Below are positions 17,486 through 25,191 of a stretch of DNA of 47,813 bases, piece by piece (position 1 is the first letter of the stretch; each line of letters starts with the position of its first letter). The translations under genes and the position numbers were made by a program. The notes below the pieces were generated by a model. The model was not told the origin of the DNA. It worked only from the letters and a program-made list of their open reading frames with translations, and made no database searches. This DNA is from Minisyncoccota bacterium (GTDB lineage Bacteria > Patescibacteriota > JACMRA01), in the NCBI GenBank assembly GCA_014376695.1, contig JACMRA010000016.1, positions 1-47,813 on the forward strand. Reading direction: 5' to 3'.

Positions 17486-19042
17486 ATGTCAAAACCCAAG
17501 TTAAAAATATATTGGTCTCGTCGGGACTTTCGGCTCACGGATAACCCAGCTTTAACCAACGCAATCAACTCGGCCGCGAATCTTGGTGTACCGATGATAG
17601 GATTATATATTTTGGATCCTGGTTTATTGGAGGTCGATAGCCAAAATATCGGGTCAGCTCGTCGACTTTTTCTAGCTCAAAGCCTTGGGGACTTCGTTCA
17701 CAAATTCAAGGATTTTCGAATCTGTATTAACTCGCCAAAAGAAGTATTTGCCGTCCTGGCTAAGAATTTTGAGTTGGAGGTTTTTGCCAATAGCGATATC
17801 GAACCATACGCCATCGCGCGAGAAAAATTAATTGTCGAAGAATTAGAGCAGCAAGGCGGCAAGCTCAATCTTTACAAAGATCAACTATCTATCAGCCCGA
17901 ATGTGGTTACCGGTATGGGCAATTTGTACTCGGTATTTACTCCGTTCAAAAAATCTATCTGGAGCGATTTTCTCAATCTCAAATCCCTGCCTCGAATTAA
18001 CCCAATGACAGCTTTGCCAGACCAAGCCGACTTTGTTCTCGATTTACAATCATACGGGTTAAAGACTCTTTTAATCCCAGAGCTAATTGAGGATACCGCC
18101 GCCAGCATCTACGATTTGATCAAGCGGCCAGATATCTTGACCCTGGACGGAGGTCTTAAGATAAATGTTAGCGAGCTAATGCAGAATCTAAATATAGCCC
18201 CAATTGAACCAGCTAACTTGCCTTATGTTAACGAAGAGCAGGCGCTGGAGGCTTTGACAAATTTTTTGGAATATCGGATACTTCATTATAAAGAGTCCCG
18301 AGACAATCTTAGCCTAGAGGCAAGTCTCGGTACCCAAAATAGCCAGATGAGCCTAGCTCTCAAATGGGGATTGGTATCGGTCCGAATCGTGGTCGCAAAA
18401 ATTGTAACCCAATTCGGTGTAGAGGCCATTAACAGCAATGAATCGCTTAGCACTTATGTTAGTGAGTTAATTTGGCGTGAGTTCTATCGCTACATATTAT
18501 ATCATCACCCACTGCTTTTGGAACAGGAGTTTCAACCCAAATTTCGCCAGACCATTGCTTGGGAGTCAGGGAACAAGGCTTTGGAGTACTTCGTGGCTTG
18601 GATACAAGGTAAAACTGGATACCCAATTGTTGATGCATGTATGATGGAAATCGCCAACACAGGACTAATGCATAACCGCGGGCGAATGATTGTCGCCAGC
18701 ATTCTAACCAAAAATCTGGGTATTGATTGGAGGTGGGGACAGGCATATTTTCGACTTAAGTTATTAGATCTCGACGAAGCAAGTAATAACGGCGGCTGGC
18801 AATGGGCAGGTAGTGTCGGCGTTGATCCCAAACCTATTAGGATTTTTAATCCTTATCTCCAGGCTGAAAACTACGACAAGACTGGTACTTACCAACTAAA
18901 ATGGCTTTCCGAAAGTCAACGAAAATACAAACCGCTTATCGAGCACAGCCTAGCCCGAGATATGGCAATACGTCGATACGGCTTGGCCCGAGAGCAAGCT
19001 AACCCTAACCAAACTCCAATTTTCGATGACCAAATCCTATAA
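17486..19042 (+). CDS. phrB: Deoxyribodipyrimidine photolyase
   Basis: A blue-light flavoenzyme that splits UV-induced pyrimidine dimers. The 518-residue product begins with the antenna-chromophore (Rossmann-like) domain, YWSRRDFRLTDNPAL. The C-terminal FAD-binding domain holds ELIWREFYRYIL, GKTGYPIVDACMMEI, GLMHNRGRMIVAS and DLDEASNNGGWQWAGS, then GVDPKPIRIFNP, all standard photolyase/cryptochrome segments. The tryptophans expected for electron transfer (in WREF and NNGGWQWAGS) are present. The length is slightly above the usual 450-480 because of an insertion in the linker. Its last 17 nt overlap the recJ fragment, suggesting translational coupling. Its presence suggests a lit surface environment. 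Confidence 0.92.
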   Translation: MSKPKLKIYWSRRDFRLTDNPALTNAINSAANLGVPMIGLYILDPGLLEVDSQNIGSARRLFLAQSLGDFVHKFKDFRICINSPKEVFAVLAKNFELEVFANSDIEPYAIAREKLIVEELEQQGGKLNLYKDQLSISPNVVTGMGNLYSVFTPFKKSIWSDFLNLKSLPRINPMTALPDQADFVLDLQSYGLKTLLIPELIEDTAASIYDLIKRPDILTLDGGLKINVSELMQNLNIAPIEPANLPYVNEEQALEALTNFLEYRILHYKESRDNLSLEASLGTQNSQMSLALKWGLVSVRIVVAKIVTQFGVEAINSNESLSTYVSELIWREFYRYILYHHPLLLEQEFQPKFRQTIAWESGNKALEYFVAWIQGKTGYPIVDACMMEIANTGLMHNRGRMIVASILTKNLGIDWRWGQAYFRLKLLDLDEASNNGGWQWAGSVGVDPKPIRIFNPYLQAENYDKTGTYQLKWLSESQRKYKPLIEHSLARDMAIRRYGLAREQANPNQTPIFDDQIL

Positions 19043-19787
19043 CCAATTATCCTCCGAGATAAAGAGCAAGCTCGAATTACTGGGCATAGATATCGAAGTC
19101 AAATATATAATAGAAAACCAATCTAGTCTCACGAGTCCCTCAGAACAATTAGCCAATTTACTCAAAAAACCCAGTATTTCCACGGCAAGCTTGCGAGCCC
19201 CAGAGGGTTATCACCTACCTAATATTATGTCCAGCTTGGAGGGCGGCATCCTAGATAAATTCGGCGGACATCCCTGTGCAGCTGGTTTTTCGACTCGGAC
19301 GGCGGCTTTACCATTGGTTAAACAAGGTTTTTTGGACTATTTGAGTCACGGCGATCAAGGGGTTTTGGATATGAGCAGCTTTCAGAGTCAAATACCGAGT
19401 AATTTGATTACCAAGATTACGGCCGCAATGCGGGCAAGCCTAGACAAAAATGTAATTTACATTGATTATGACAAGCTTAATTTAGAGTTGCTGGCTGAGG
19501 TCTTTAGACTAGAGCCGTTTGGGATAGATTTCCCTTTTCCGTATTTTTTGTTTGAGTTGCCGAGCCGCAGAGTCGCCAGTCGCAAGGTCCTGGGCAGCGA
19601 GTCCAAGCATATCAAAATTGGAATGGACAACGGTATTAATTTGACCTTTTTTAACTTGGAGTTGGAGCTGGTTAAGAAGATTAATGCGGGTAATTCGGAC
19701 TTAATAATCCTAGCCAAGCTATCCCAAAACACCTGGAATAACAGTACAAAACTCGAGTTAATCGGCGAGGCAATTTGCGTTGGTTAA
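19026..19787 (+). CDS. recJ: C-terminal half of RecJ single-strand exonuclease
   Basis: RecJ is a 5'-3' single-strand DNA exonuclease. This 253-residue product matches only its C-terminal part: the DHHA1 segment (SLRAPEGYHLPNIM, then GGILDKFGGHPCAAGFS) and the OB-fold-like tail beginning LELLAEVFRLEPFGIDFPFP. The N-terminal DHH phosphoesterase domain with the metal-binding aspartates and histidines, about 300 residues, is absent. The frame is intact and its ATG lies inside the photolyase gene (17-nt overlap), so it should be translated. Without the DHH domain it cannot be a nuclease by itself. It may bind DNA, complement an N-terminal piece elsewhere, or be a recent relic. Confidence 0.78.
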   Translation: MTKSYNQLSSEIKSKLELLGIDIEVKYIIENQSSLTSPSEQLANLLKKPSISTASLRAPEGYHLPNIMSSLEGGILDKFGGHPCAAGFSTRTAALPLVKQGFLDYLSHGDQGVLDMSSFQSQIPSNLITKITAAMRASLDKNVIYIDYDKLNLELLAEVFRLEPFGIDFPFPYFLFELPSRRVASRKVLGSESKHIKIGMDNGINLTFFNLELELVKKINAGNSDLIILAKLSQNTWNNSTKLELIGEAICVG

Positions 19788-19849
19788 TTTTTTGGTTGGT
19801 GACTTTTGTCTATGCAATGGATAAGTAAGATAGTCAAATCTCACCTTGG

Positions 19850-19881
19850 CAAAATAAAAGTACCCAAATTCTCTGGGTACT
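19850..19881 (-). terminator. Rho-independent terminator of the 83-residue protein gene
   Basis: An 8-bp stem (AGTACCCA/TGGGTACT at 19859-19866 and 19874-19881) is followed on the minus strand by TTTTATTTT. On the plus strand no T-run follows, so it faces the minus-strand gene starting at 20200. Confidence 0.75.
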
Positions 19882-19948
19882 AAGTTGAGGTATTTATAAA
19901 GTGTGGTAGATGCACCAAGGAAATCGAAACTAATTCTAGCAGAGACTT

Positions 19949-20200
19949 TTAGTCTTCTTTTTTCTCAGAACCAAGTATCACATCGAGTGTAGTATTGACC
20001 ACAGTCTTGAGGAATTGATAACTGCCGCCGTTATTGTCACCGTTAGCATCTTTCGATGCGTAGGATAATTTTCCAGTTTTGGGATCGATTCCTGAGTGGT
20101 TTCGTTCCTGCGAACCTGAAACACGACTAGTAACAGAACCATCTTTATGGGTCATTACAACTCGGCCAGGATTCTCGGGGTCGGGCTTCCAATTTGACAT
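19949..20200 (-). CDS. Unrecognised 83-residue hydrophilic protein
   Basis: A small soluble product, rich in G, S, D and N, with the centre SRVSGSQERNHSGIDPKTGK and an acidic lysine tail (GSEKKED). It has its own terminator and a TACAAT box about 15 nt before the ATG, so it is likely a real, separately transcribed gene. No membrane or signal segment is present and I do not recognise the family. Confidence 0.55.
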   Translation of the reverse strand: MSNWKPDPENPGRVVMTHKDGSVTSRVSGSQERNHSGIDPKTGKLSYASKDANGDNNGGSYQFLKTVVNTTLDVILGSEKKED

Positions 20201-20221
20201 TTAAGTCACCTATATATTGTA

Positions 20222-20253
20222 CTCAACATCAGTGTTATCACCGATAACTTGAG
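20222..20253. promoter_or_regulatory. Inverted repeat between divergent genes, possible operator
   Basis: GTTATC-ACC-GATAAC (20234-20248) is a perfect 6-bp inverted repeat flanked by CTCAA on the left and TTGAG on the right. It sits just upstream of the 83-residue gene and about 85 nt before the divergent 173-residue gene. A second, AT-rich inverted pair of TTGACA and TGTCAA lies at 20255-20282. No T-run adjoins, so a protein-binding site is likelier than a terminator. Confidence 0.35.
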
Positions 20254-20275
20254 CTTGACATATATATACATATAG

Positions 20276-20305
20276 TTGTCAAATTTAGACATAGGCTCGT
20301 AAAAT
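20276..20305 (+). promoter_or_regulatory. Promoter of the 173-residue protein gene
   Basis: TTGTCA (20276-20281) and TAAAAT (20300-20305) with an 18-bp spacer, leaving a leader of roughly 25 nt before the ATG at 20338. Confidence 0.55.
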
Positions 20306-20337
20306 TTACGTTGTTAAAAATACTGTTTTAAGCTAAT

Positions 20338-20859
20338 ATGTCCACGCTCAATTACATTCACGGAGGTCAGACCGTCCAAAAAATTTCTTACAAAAAGCCT
20401 ATCGAGTACGATGTCAGCCAAAAACTAATAGCCAAAAAAGGTACTATTGAGAACTTGACTCTTAAGATCTTTGAACGAGAATTTCAAGGCCAAGACAAGA
20501 ATAAAATTGTTCGGCTGTGGATAGATGGTCAATTCTATGTTCGGGATTTGAGAATTAACTCAGAATTTATGAAATACAAGCAAACCCTAACCGATGAGGA
20601 GAAATTCCAGAATCAATTTGACTTAGAAGAGGCATTGATAAACGCTTATGAGGACGCCGTTAATAATTTAATCAAAGGAACTTTACTATATGGCGTTGAC
20701 CCAAACATTAAGCTTGTTGATTATCTGAAAATGATTAGTAATCATATGGATAATCGAGAATATTGGCATCTGTTCGATAGGAAAAACAACGAACTGAAAA
20801 GCAATGATGAATTTTTTGATTGGATTGAAGCTAACCCAGAGCCCTATTCTATGGATTAA
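20338..20859 (+). CDS. Unrecognised 173-residue soluble protein
   Basis: The product is charged and without membrane segments. The first half looks beta-rich (LTLKIFEREF, KIVRLWIDGQFYVRDL), the second half helical (EEALINAYEDAVNNLIKGTLLYGV), and it ends in acidic residues (EANPEPYSMD). It has a plausible promoter of its own and a clean start. It precedes the drug exporter by 62 nt but that gene has a separate promoter. No function can be read. Confidence 0.5.
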   Translation: MSTLNYIHGGQTVQKISYKKPIEYDVSQKLIAKKGTIENLTLKIFEREFQGQDKNKIVRLWIDGQFYVRDLRINSEFMKYKQTLTDEEKFQNQFDLEEALINAYEDAVNNLIKGTLLYGVDPNIKLVDYLKMISNHMDNREYWHLFDRKNNELKSNDEFFDWIEANPEPYSMD

Positions 20860-20884
20860 ACGTATTCCTTGCCTTGGTTGATAA

Positions 20885-20914
20885 TTGACAAAGGCATATA
20901 TCTATCCGTATATT
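20885..20914 (+). promoter_or_regulatory. Promoter of the DHA2 exporter, probably leaderless
   Basis: TTGACA (20885-20890) and TATATT (20909-20914) with an 18-bp spacer. The -10 box ends 7 nt before the ATG at 20922, and there is no Shine-Dalgarno sequence. Confidence 0.6.
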
Positions 20915-20921
20915 TGTATAT

Positions 20922-22364
20922 ATGACCAACCCCTCATCTCCTTCAAAATTCAAGTGGCTATCGCTTGTCGTCTTATCCCTGGCACTGGCGATCATTGTTA
21001 TAGATGGTACCGTCTTAAACGTCGCCCAAAAATATGTAATTGATGATCTCAAAACTGATTTATCGACCATTCAATGGGCTTTTACTGGTTATTCTTTAGT
21101 TCTGGCCGCTTTGACAATATTTGGCGGTCGACTCGGAGACCTTTTTGGTCGCAAAAAAATGTTTGTTTTAGGTGCTATAATTTTTGCACTTGGTTCGACT
21201 GTGACGGCCTTTGCCCAAAATTCAACAATGCTTTTGATTGGCTGGTCGGTAATCGAAGGAATAGGCGCGGCTTTGATGGTACCAGCTTCTTCGGCCTTGC
21301 TAGTTAGTAATTTTGAGGGTAAAGAGCGTGGCATTGCCTTTGGGATTTATGGGGCTACGGCTGGGGCGGCTTCGTCTTTTGGGCCGATACTTGGTGGGTT
21401 TTTTGCTTCCAATATTGGTTGGCGCTGGGCCTTTGGTATTAATGTCTTTATCGCCATAATTCTTTGCCTAGGCTCTCTAATAGTCCTGGATAAAAAAGAA
21501 AATTATCCCGAAAAAACTTATCTTGACTACATCGGAGTCTTACTCTCGGCCACGGGGCTAACAGCCGTTGTCTACGGAATTATCGAAGCTGGCAAAAATG
21601 GATTATTCCATCCCACATCCCTCTCAATTCTCGGCGGGCTGGGATTGTTGGTTGCCTTTGTGGTTTACGAGCTTAATCTCGAAAAAGAGGGCAAAGACCC
21701 ATTAATCTCAATCGCAATATTCAAAAATCGCTCTTTCACCTTTGGAGTCTTAACTCTGGCCAGCTTGTTTAGCGGGTTTTCGGGATTAATCACATACGGC
21801 GTAGTGTCTTTCTTTTTGGTGGTTCGGGGGCTATCGGCTTTCGAAACTGGACTTGCCCTAATCCCCTTTTCTATTACAACCCTTGTCTTAGCACCCCTAT
21901 CAGCAAAAATTGCTGACAAAATCGGTCAAAAGACCCTTGTAATCCTGGGGCTGCTAATCAATTCCATTGGTGTTTTTCTAATTTACAATGCTCTAAATAT
22001 TTCGGCGACTACTCAAGACTTTATTATCCCCTTTGCCGTAACTGGTATTGGCTTTGGGATGATTGCGGCTCAACTTAATAATATTATTCTCTCCAGTGTC
22101 AAGGTAGCTCAGGCCGGCGTCGCTTCGGGTATTAACGGTACCATTAGAGAAGTTGCACGCGCACTTGGGATTGCCATTATTGGGGCCGGGTTTATTAGTA
22201 TGACAACTAATTATACTGGACTTAATCGGCTTGTCGGTATTACCGATGCTTCCAAAGTAGCGCTTTTATACACTCTCGGGGCAAATATCATAGCAATTGC
22301 CCTAGCCTTCGGCATAAAAAACAAAACTCAGGAGTCAGGATCCACTCTTCAAAAGACAATTTAG
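20922..22364 (+). CDS. MFS multidrug exporter, DHA2 (EmrB/QacA) family
   Basis: A proton-driven exporter of the major facilitator superfamily. The 480-residue product has about 14 hydrophobic helices. The first helix holds the DHA2 signature LALAIIVIDGTVLNVA with its intramembrane Asp. The loop between helices 2 and 3 is GGRLGDLFGRKKMFVLG, the MFS motif A. A later helix carries GATAGAASSFGPILGGFF, the antiporter motif C. The substrate cannot be deduced; families of this type export cationic drugs, but in a CPR bacterium it may move other compounds. It has its own promoter. Confidence 0.88.
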   Translation: MTNPSSPSKFKWLSLVVLSLALAIIVIDGTVLNVAQKYVIDDLKTDLSTIQWAFTGYSLVLAALTIFGGRLGDLFGRKKMFVLGAIIFALGSTVTAFAQNSTMLLIGWSVIEGIGAALMVPASSALLVSNFEGKERGIAFGIYGATAGAASSFGPILGGFFASNIGWRWAFGINVFIAIILCLGSLIVLDKKENYPEKTYLDYIGVLLSATGLTAVVYGIIEAGKNGLFHPTSLSILGGLGLLVAFVVYELNLEKEGKDPLISIAIFKNRSFTFGVLTLASLFSGFSGLITYGVVSFFLVVRGLSAFETGLALIPFSITTLVLAPLSAKIADKIGQKTLVILGLLINSIGVFLIYNALNISATTQDFIIPFAVTGIGFGMIAAQLNNIILSSVKVAQAGVASGINGTIREVARALGIAIIGAGFISMTTNYTGLNRLVGITDASKVALLYTLGANIIAIALAFGIKNKTQESGSTLQKTI

Positions 22365-22409
22365 AATGTTTAAAATGTTTAAAAGGGGCTGGTTTTGCGA
22401 CCTAAAAGT

Positions 22410-22438
22410 TTGACCAAAGGTATTAAGTATTGTATAAT
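22410..22438 (+). promoter_or_regulatory. Promoter of the repeat-containing 242-residue protein
   Basis: TTGACC (22410-22415), a 17-bp spacer and a perfect TATAAT (22433-22438), ending 22 nt before the ATG at 22461. Confidence 0.75.
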
Positions 22439-22460
22439 TGGGCTAATATAAAATGTTAAA

Positions 22461-23189
22461 ATGCCTATAGAATTACAAGTTACTACTCAAGATAGACCAA
22501 ATACCGAAAGTAGTCTAAGCCAAAAAGAAATTACTAGACTTTATTACTTAGCAACAACCCTTGGTTTGTCTTTAGTTACTAATAATAGTGATTCAACAGA
22601 TTGGGCTGCAACACTACAACGAAATGACATCTTGATCCAGAGCTTTTTTGAAACTAATGCAGCGGCTGTTGAGCTTTATGTAGACCTTATTAGACTTGTA
22701 AATACGATTTCAAACTTCACTGAATCTTCACCCTTAACAGTCGCCGAACGCATGGAGCTGTACCAATTGAGCCAAGAGATTGGACTCACATTAGTCCGCA
22801 CACAAGATGATTATGCCATCGACTGGAAAGCATCAATCCTCGCAAATCTTACCCCACTCTATCCTAACGAAGGCACTTTTCCCACAGGTCACAGAGCTAG
22901 AATTTTGGAATTAGGTGGAAAGTTGGGTCTGAAGAATCTCCCAAAGAGCTGGAAACATTTAGAGCAAATAAACACTAGTCGGCACATATACAGAGATTTT
23001 CTTGGACTGCCGTTACTGAGTAGGAATAGACCTTTTGATACTATGGATTATCCGACGGTAGAATTTGAGGCAAAGACACTCAGTCCGCAGATATTAATCG
23101 ATATAGAAAACGGTACAAAAAACTGTGAGGATTTATCAACTCTAATCGAATCAATGTGGAATTATAGGGCTGATAACGGAATTAATTAA
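22461..23189 (+). CDS. Unrecognised 242-residue protein with internal helical repeats
   Basis: A soluble protein with no signal or membrane segment. It contains two clear copies of one unit and a shorter third. The first is LSQKEITRLYYLATTLGLSLV followed by a DWAA motif. The second is LTVAERMELYQLSQEIGLTLV followed by DWKA. The third is the GHRARILELGGKLGL segment. The shared pattern is L-x(3)-E/R-x(3)-LY-x-L-x(4)-GL-x-LV-x(4)-D-x(3)-DW-x-A, about 70 residues apart. The C-terminal third is different, acidic and helical. It has a near-consensus promoter. I recognise no family. Confidence 0.5.
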   Translation: MPIELQVTTQDRPNTESSLSQKEITRLYYLATTLGLSLVTNNSDSTDWAATLQRNDILIQSFFETNAAAVELYVDLIRLVNTISNFTESSPLTVAERMELYQLSQEIGLTLVRTQDDYAIDWKASILANLTPLYPNEGTFPTGHRARILELGGKLGLKNLPKSWKHLEQINTSRHIYRDFLGLPLLSRNRPFDTMDYPTVEFEAKTLSPQILIDIENGTKNCEDLSTLIESMWNYRADNGIN

Positions 23190-23196
23190 CCGACAC

Positions 23197-23694
23197 CTAC
23201 CCCAAAACAATATTAGCTCCCTGATTTGTCCTGACGTAGTGATAAACGAATTTTTGCGGGAGGGGAGTTTTGCTCAGCATTTGGACATCGCTTAATTTGT
23301 AGTCATTGGCATCGTGGGTGACAAGCTTGACTTCGTGAACAGGAAAATCGCAGTAGTCCTGAAGTGATGGGATACTGTTGCCAGCGCAAAGCGTCCAGGG
23401 TCCGTCAACTTGGGTTGTGTAGTGAATTTCCATAATCGAATGCTCGTCAACTTGATAATTAGTTGGCATTTGGACGCGAACTGTATTGAGACCTTGGCTA
23501 AACATCATCAAGCTACCGTCAAGAGTAATCTTAGAGACTACGCAGTGATCGGCAACAATTTCGACTTTTTCAATATTAGGATTTAGAATGTGTAAAAGAT
23601 ATTTAATCGAGGCCTTTTTGAGTTTTTTGACAGTCATATCAACTGTTAATAGAGAATATTTGAGCAAGTAATCGGCGTTGGCAGTAGTATTCAT
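23197..23694 (-). CDS. Unrecognised 165-residue beta-rich protein, perhaps an M1-peptidase N-domain remnant
   Basis: The N-terminal part (residues about 8-100) alternates hydrophobic residues as a beta sheet does and weakly resembles the N-terminal saddle domain of M1 aminopeptidases (VEIVADHCVVSKITLDGS). No HExxH zinc motif is present, and the usual protein would be over 600 residues, so this could be a fragment or a different beta protein. A TAGAAT box lies exactly 7 nt before the ATG. Two cysteines lie near residues 112 and 123. It is convergent with the repeat protein, 7 nt apart. Function unknown. Confidence 0.4.
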   Translation of the reverse strand: MNTTANADYLLKYSLLTVDMTVKKLKKASIKYLLHILNPNIEKVEIVADHCVVSKITLDGSLMMFSQGLNTVRVQMPTNYQVDEHSIMEIHYTTQVDGPWTLCAGNSIPSLQDYCDFPVHEVKLVTHDANDYKLSDVQMLSKTPLPQKFVYHYVRTNQGANIVLG

Positions 23695-23998
23695 AGGTGA
23701 TATTCTAAGAGGCTTATACTACTAGTCCTAGCACAAAAAACTAACAATGTCAAAAGAATTTATTTAGGTTAATATTTAGATTAAATCTAAAGGCTATTGG
23801 TTTTTGGGTAATTCAAATTGACACTTTTTTTTATGTGTTATTTAATATGTGACAGACGAATTGCTATTATATTTCGTTTTTGTCTATTACCATATAGTCC
23901 GAAGACTACGGCCTCTCGTTAGTTTCTAGACCAAACCTAAAATCAGTAGAATGAATAACCAATATAATACAATTATTGTATAGGTTTTACTAATTATT
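23695..23998. promoter_or_regulatory. Divergent intergenic region with a 17-bp palindrome and a promoter
   Basis: TTTAGATT-A-AATCTAAA (23775-23791) is a perfect palindrome, likely an operator. A TTGACA at 23818-23823 faces right with a TTTAAT 17 nt later. A TGTCAA at 23748-23753 faces left. Closer to the right-hand gene is a TATAAT near 23962 followed by the inverted repeat ATACAA-TTA-TTGTAT. A small hairpin AGTC-CGAA-GACT lies near 23896. No protein-coding frame of useful length is seen. A leader RNA is possible but unproven. Confidence 0.4.
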
Positions 23999-24148
23999 AT
24001 GATCAAATTAATCCAAAGAATAACAAATAGTCACTTATATAAAGCCTTGGACAGGAACATTTTTTTGCCTAATATCTACATCATTGCCATAATATTAGGA
24101 TTGGCAATCGGTACGTTAATTACTTTTTTTGGTGGATTGTTGCGATAG
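23999..24148 (+). CDS. Small 49-residue membrane protein
   Basis: ATG at 23999 to TAG at 24148 encodes MIKLIQRITNSHLYKALDRN followed by one hydrophobic helix of about 25 residues and a final LLR. A promoter-like TATAAT lies about 30-40 nt upstream. It ends 4 nt before the 3' end of the decayed exchanger on the opposite strand. No family is recognised; it may be a small regulatory or toxin-like membrane peptide, but nothing shows this directly. Confidence 0.4.
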   Translation: MIKLIQRITNSHLYKALDRNIFLPNIYIIAIILGLAIGTLITFFGGLLR

Positions 24149-24152
24149 TTTT

Positions 24153-24480
24153 TTATCTTTTCAAGACACTCCAACAAGTATAAATTACATAAAGGATATA
24201 AGAACCCATTAAGAATATACTGACCGGCCGGGAGAGGTTGAACTTCTTGGCGAAGAAAATACAAACCAAGACAACAGAAGAGGCTATCAAAAGCAGAATC
24301 GAGGACATAAGTAAAGCTAGTGTATTAGCTTGTGTATTAGCTTGTATTACGCGAAAGCTTGTGGGTAACCTGCCTATCATTCAAGTCTATACCTAGACTG
24401 CCAAGTACATCGAATACATTTGAACAGATAGTTCGATTTTGACCCCACTCTGGAACTAAGCTCCAATTGACAAAAATTAG
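24153..24480 (-). pseudogene. Decayed C-terminal end of a CaCA-type cation exchanger
   Basis: On the minus strand one frame reads CSNVFDVLGSLGIDLN, which resembles the second alpha-repeat signature GSNIFDILLVLG of Na+/Ca2+ exchangers, and then hits a stop. A second frame, offset by a frameshift, continues with two hydrophobic helices and the family-like end LSRPVSIFLMGSYILYVIY. Everything upstream of the signature is missing. A 12-bp tandem duplication (GTGTATTAGCTT) lies near 24320-24345 inside it. It looks like a dead remnant lying back-to-back with the GyrA piece. Confidence 0.45.
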
Positions 24481-24515
24481 CCTTACTACTAGCCTTTTTA
24501 TAACGCCAATTTATT

Positions 24516-24884
24516 ATGACAAGTTCTATAATCCCCACCAAAATCCAACAACCACTTATTGAGTCTTCTAGCGACAAGCAATATCCCGCCCTCTTGGTAA
24601 TTACAGCCAACGGTTACGGCAAATCCACGTATTTAGCCAATTATCGAAAGACCGCCCGAGCTGCCTCAGGTGTCAAAAACCTTAATATTACGACCAAAAC
24701 AGGGCGGCCAGTTCTAGTTGAAATGCTATATGGCCAAGAGGAAATTCTAGTTGTCACAACCAAAAACGGAGTAACTATAAGACTCAACCCCAGCGAAGTA
24801 CCTCAACTTAATCGCAGCACTCAAGGCGTTCGCCTCATCAAGTTAGACGCCAAAGACACTGTCGTTAGTGGAGGCGTCAATTAA
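24516..24884 (+). CDS. gyrA: Free-standing C-terminal end of DNA gyrase subunit A
   Basis: The 122-residue product matches only the last one to two blades of the GyrA C-terminal beta-pinwheel, the part that wraps DNA. ALLVITANGYGKSTYLANYR, then a TKTGRPV segment, ILVVTTKNGVTIRLNPSEV and RSTQGVRLIKLDAKDTVVS align with the GyrA end in order. The breakage domain, the catalytic Tyr and the GyrA box are absent (about 700 residues). It has its own ATG, with a promoter-like TTGACA upstream, and lies 21 nt before the dehydratase gene in what looks like an operon. It may be a relic or a stand-alone DNA-binding piece. Confidence 0.82.
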   Translation: MTSSIIPTKIQQPLIESSSDKQYPALLVITANGYGKSTYLANYRKTARAASGVKNLNITTKTGRPVLVEMLYGQEEILVVTTKNGVTIRLNPSEVPQLNRSTQGVRLIKLDAKDTVVSGGVN

Positions 24885-24905
24885 TCCAAAAAGTGCCAAA
24901 AAATT

Positions 24906-25187
24906 ATGACTAATACACCCAACACCCCCGCAACACCAGAAAACTGGCAAGTTATCGATAACAAGCTTGTTCGAGAGTTCAAGTTTAAGAATTTTCAAGA
25001 GGCCTTAGAATGGTCAGTTCAAGTGGCAATGATCGCCGAAGAAGTTAACCACCACCCCGAAATTATGTTCACATGGGGGCGGGTCGTTATCTCGATTACA
25101 ACTCACGACGTAGGCAATCAAGTTACGGCCAAAGATATTGATTTGGCCAACGACATCAACGATTTGGAGGCTGATTTAGTTGATTAA
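24906..25187 (+). CDS. 4a-hydroxytetrahydrobiopterin dehydratase (pterin carbinolamine dehydratase)
   Basis: This small enzyme (93 residues) dehydrates the 4a-carbinolamine of pterins during cofactor recycling. The family pattern is clear: an N-terminal strand with LVREFKFKNFQEALEW, the active-site stretch AEEVNHHPEI with its paired histidines, a tryptophan strand (FTWGRVVISITTHD) and the closing LTAKD-like VTAKDIDLANDI. No aromatic amino acid hydroxylase is seen nearby, so the pterin substrate here is uncertain. The gene ends 4 nt before the ABC exporter's ATG and 21 nt after the gyrA piece. Confidence 0.9.
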   Translation: MTNTPNTPATPENWQVIDNKLVREFKFKNFQEALEWSVQVAMIAEEVNHHPEIMFTWGRVVISITTHDVGNQVTAKDIDLANDINDLEADLVD

Positions 25188-25191
25188 ATCT

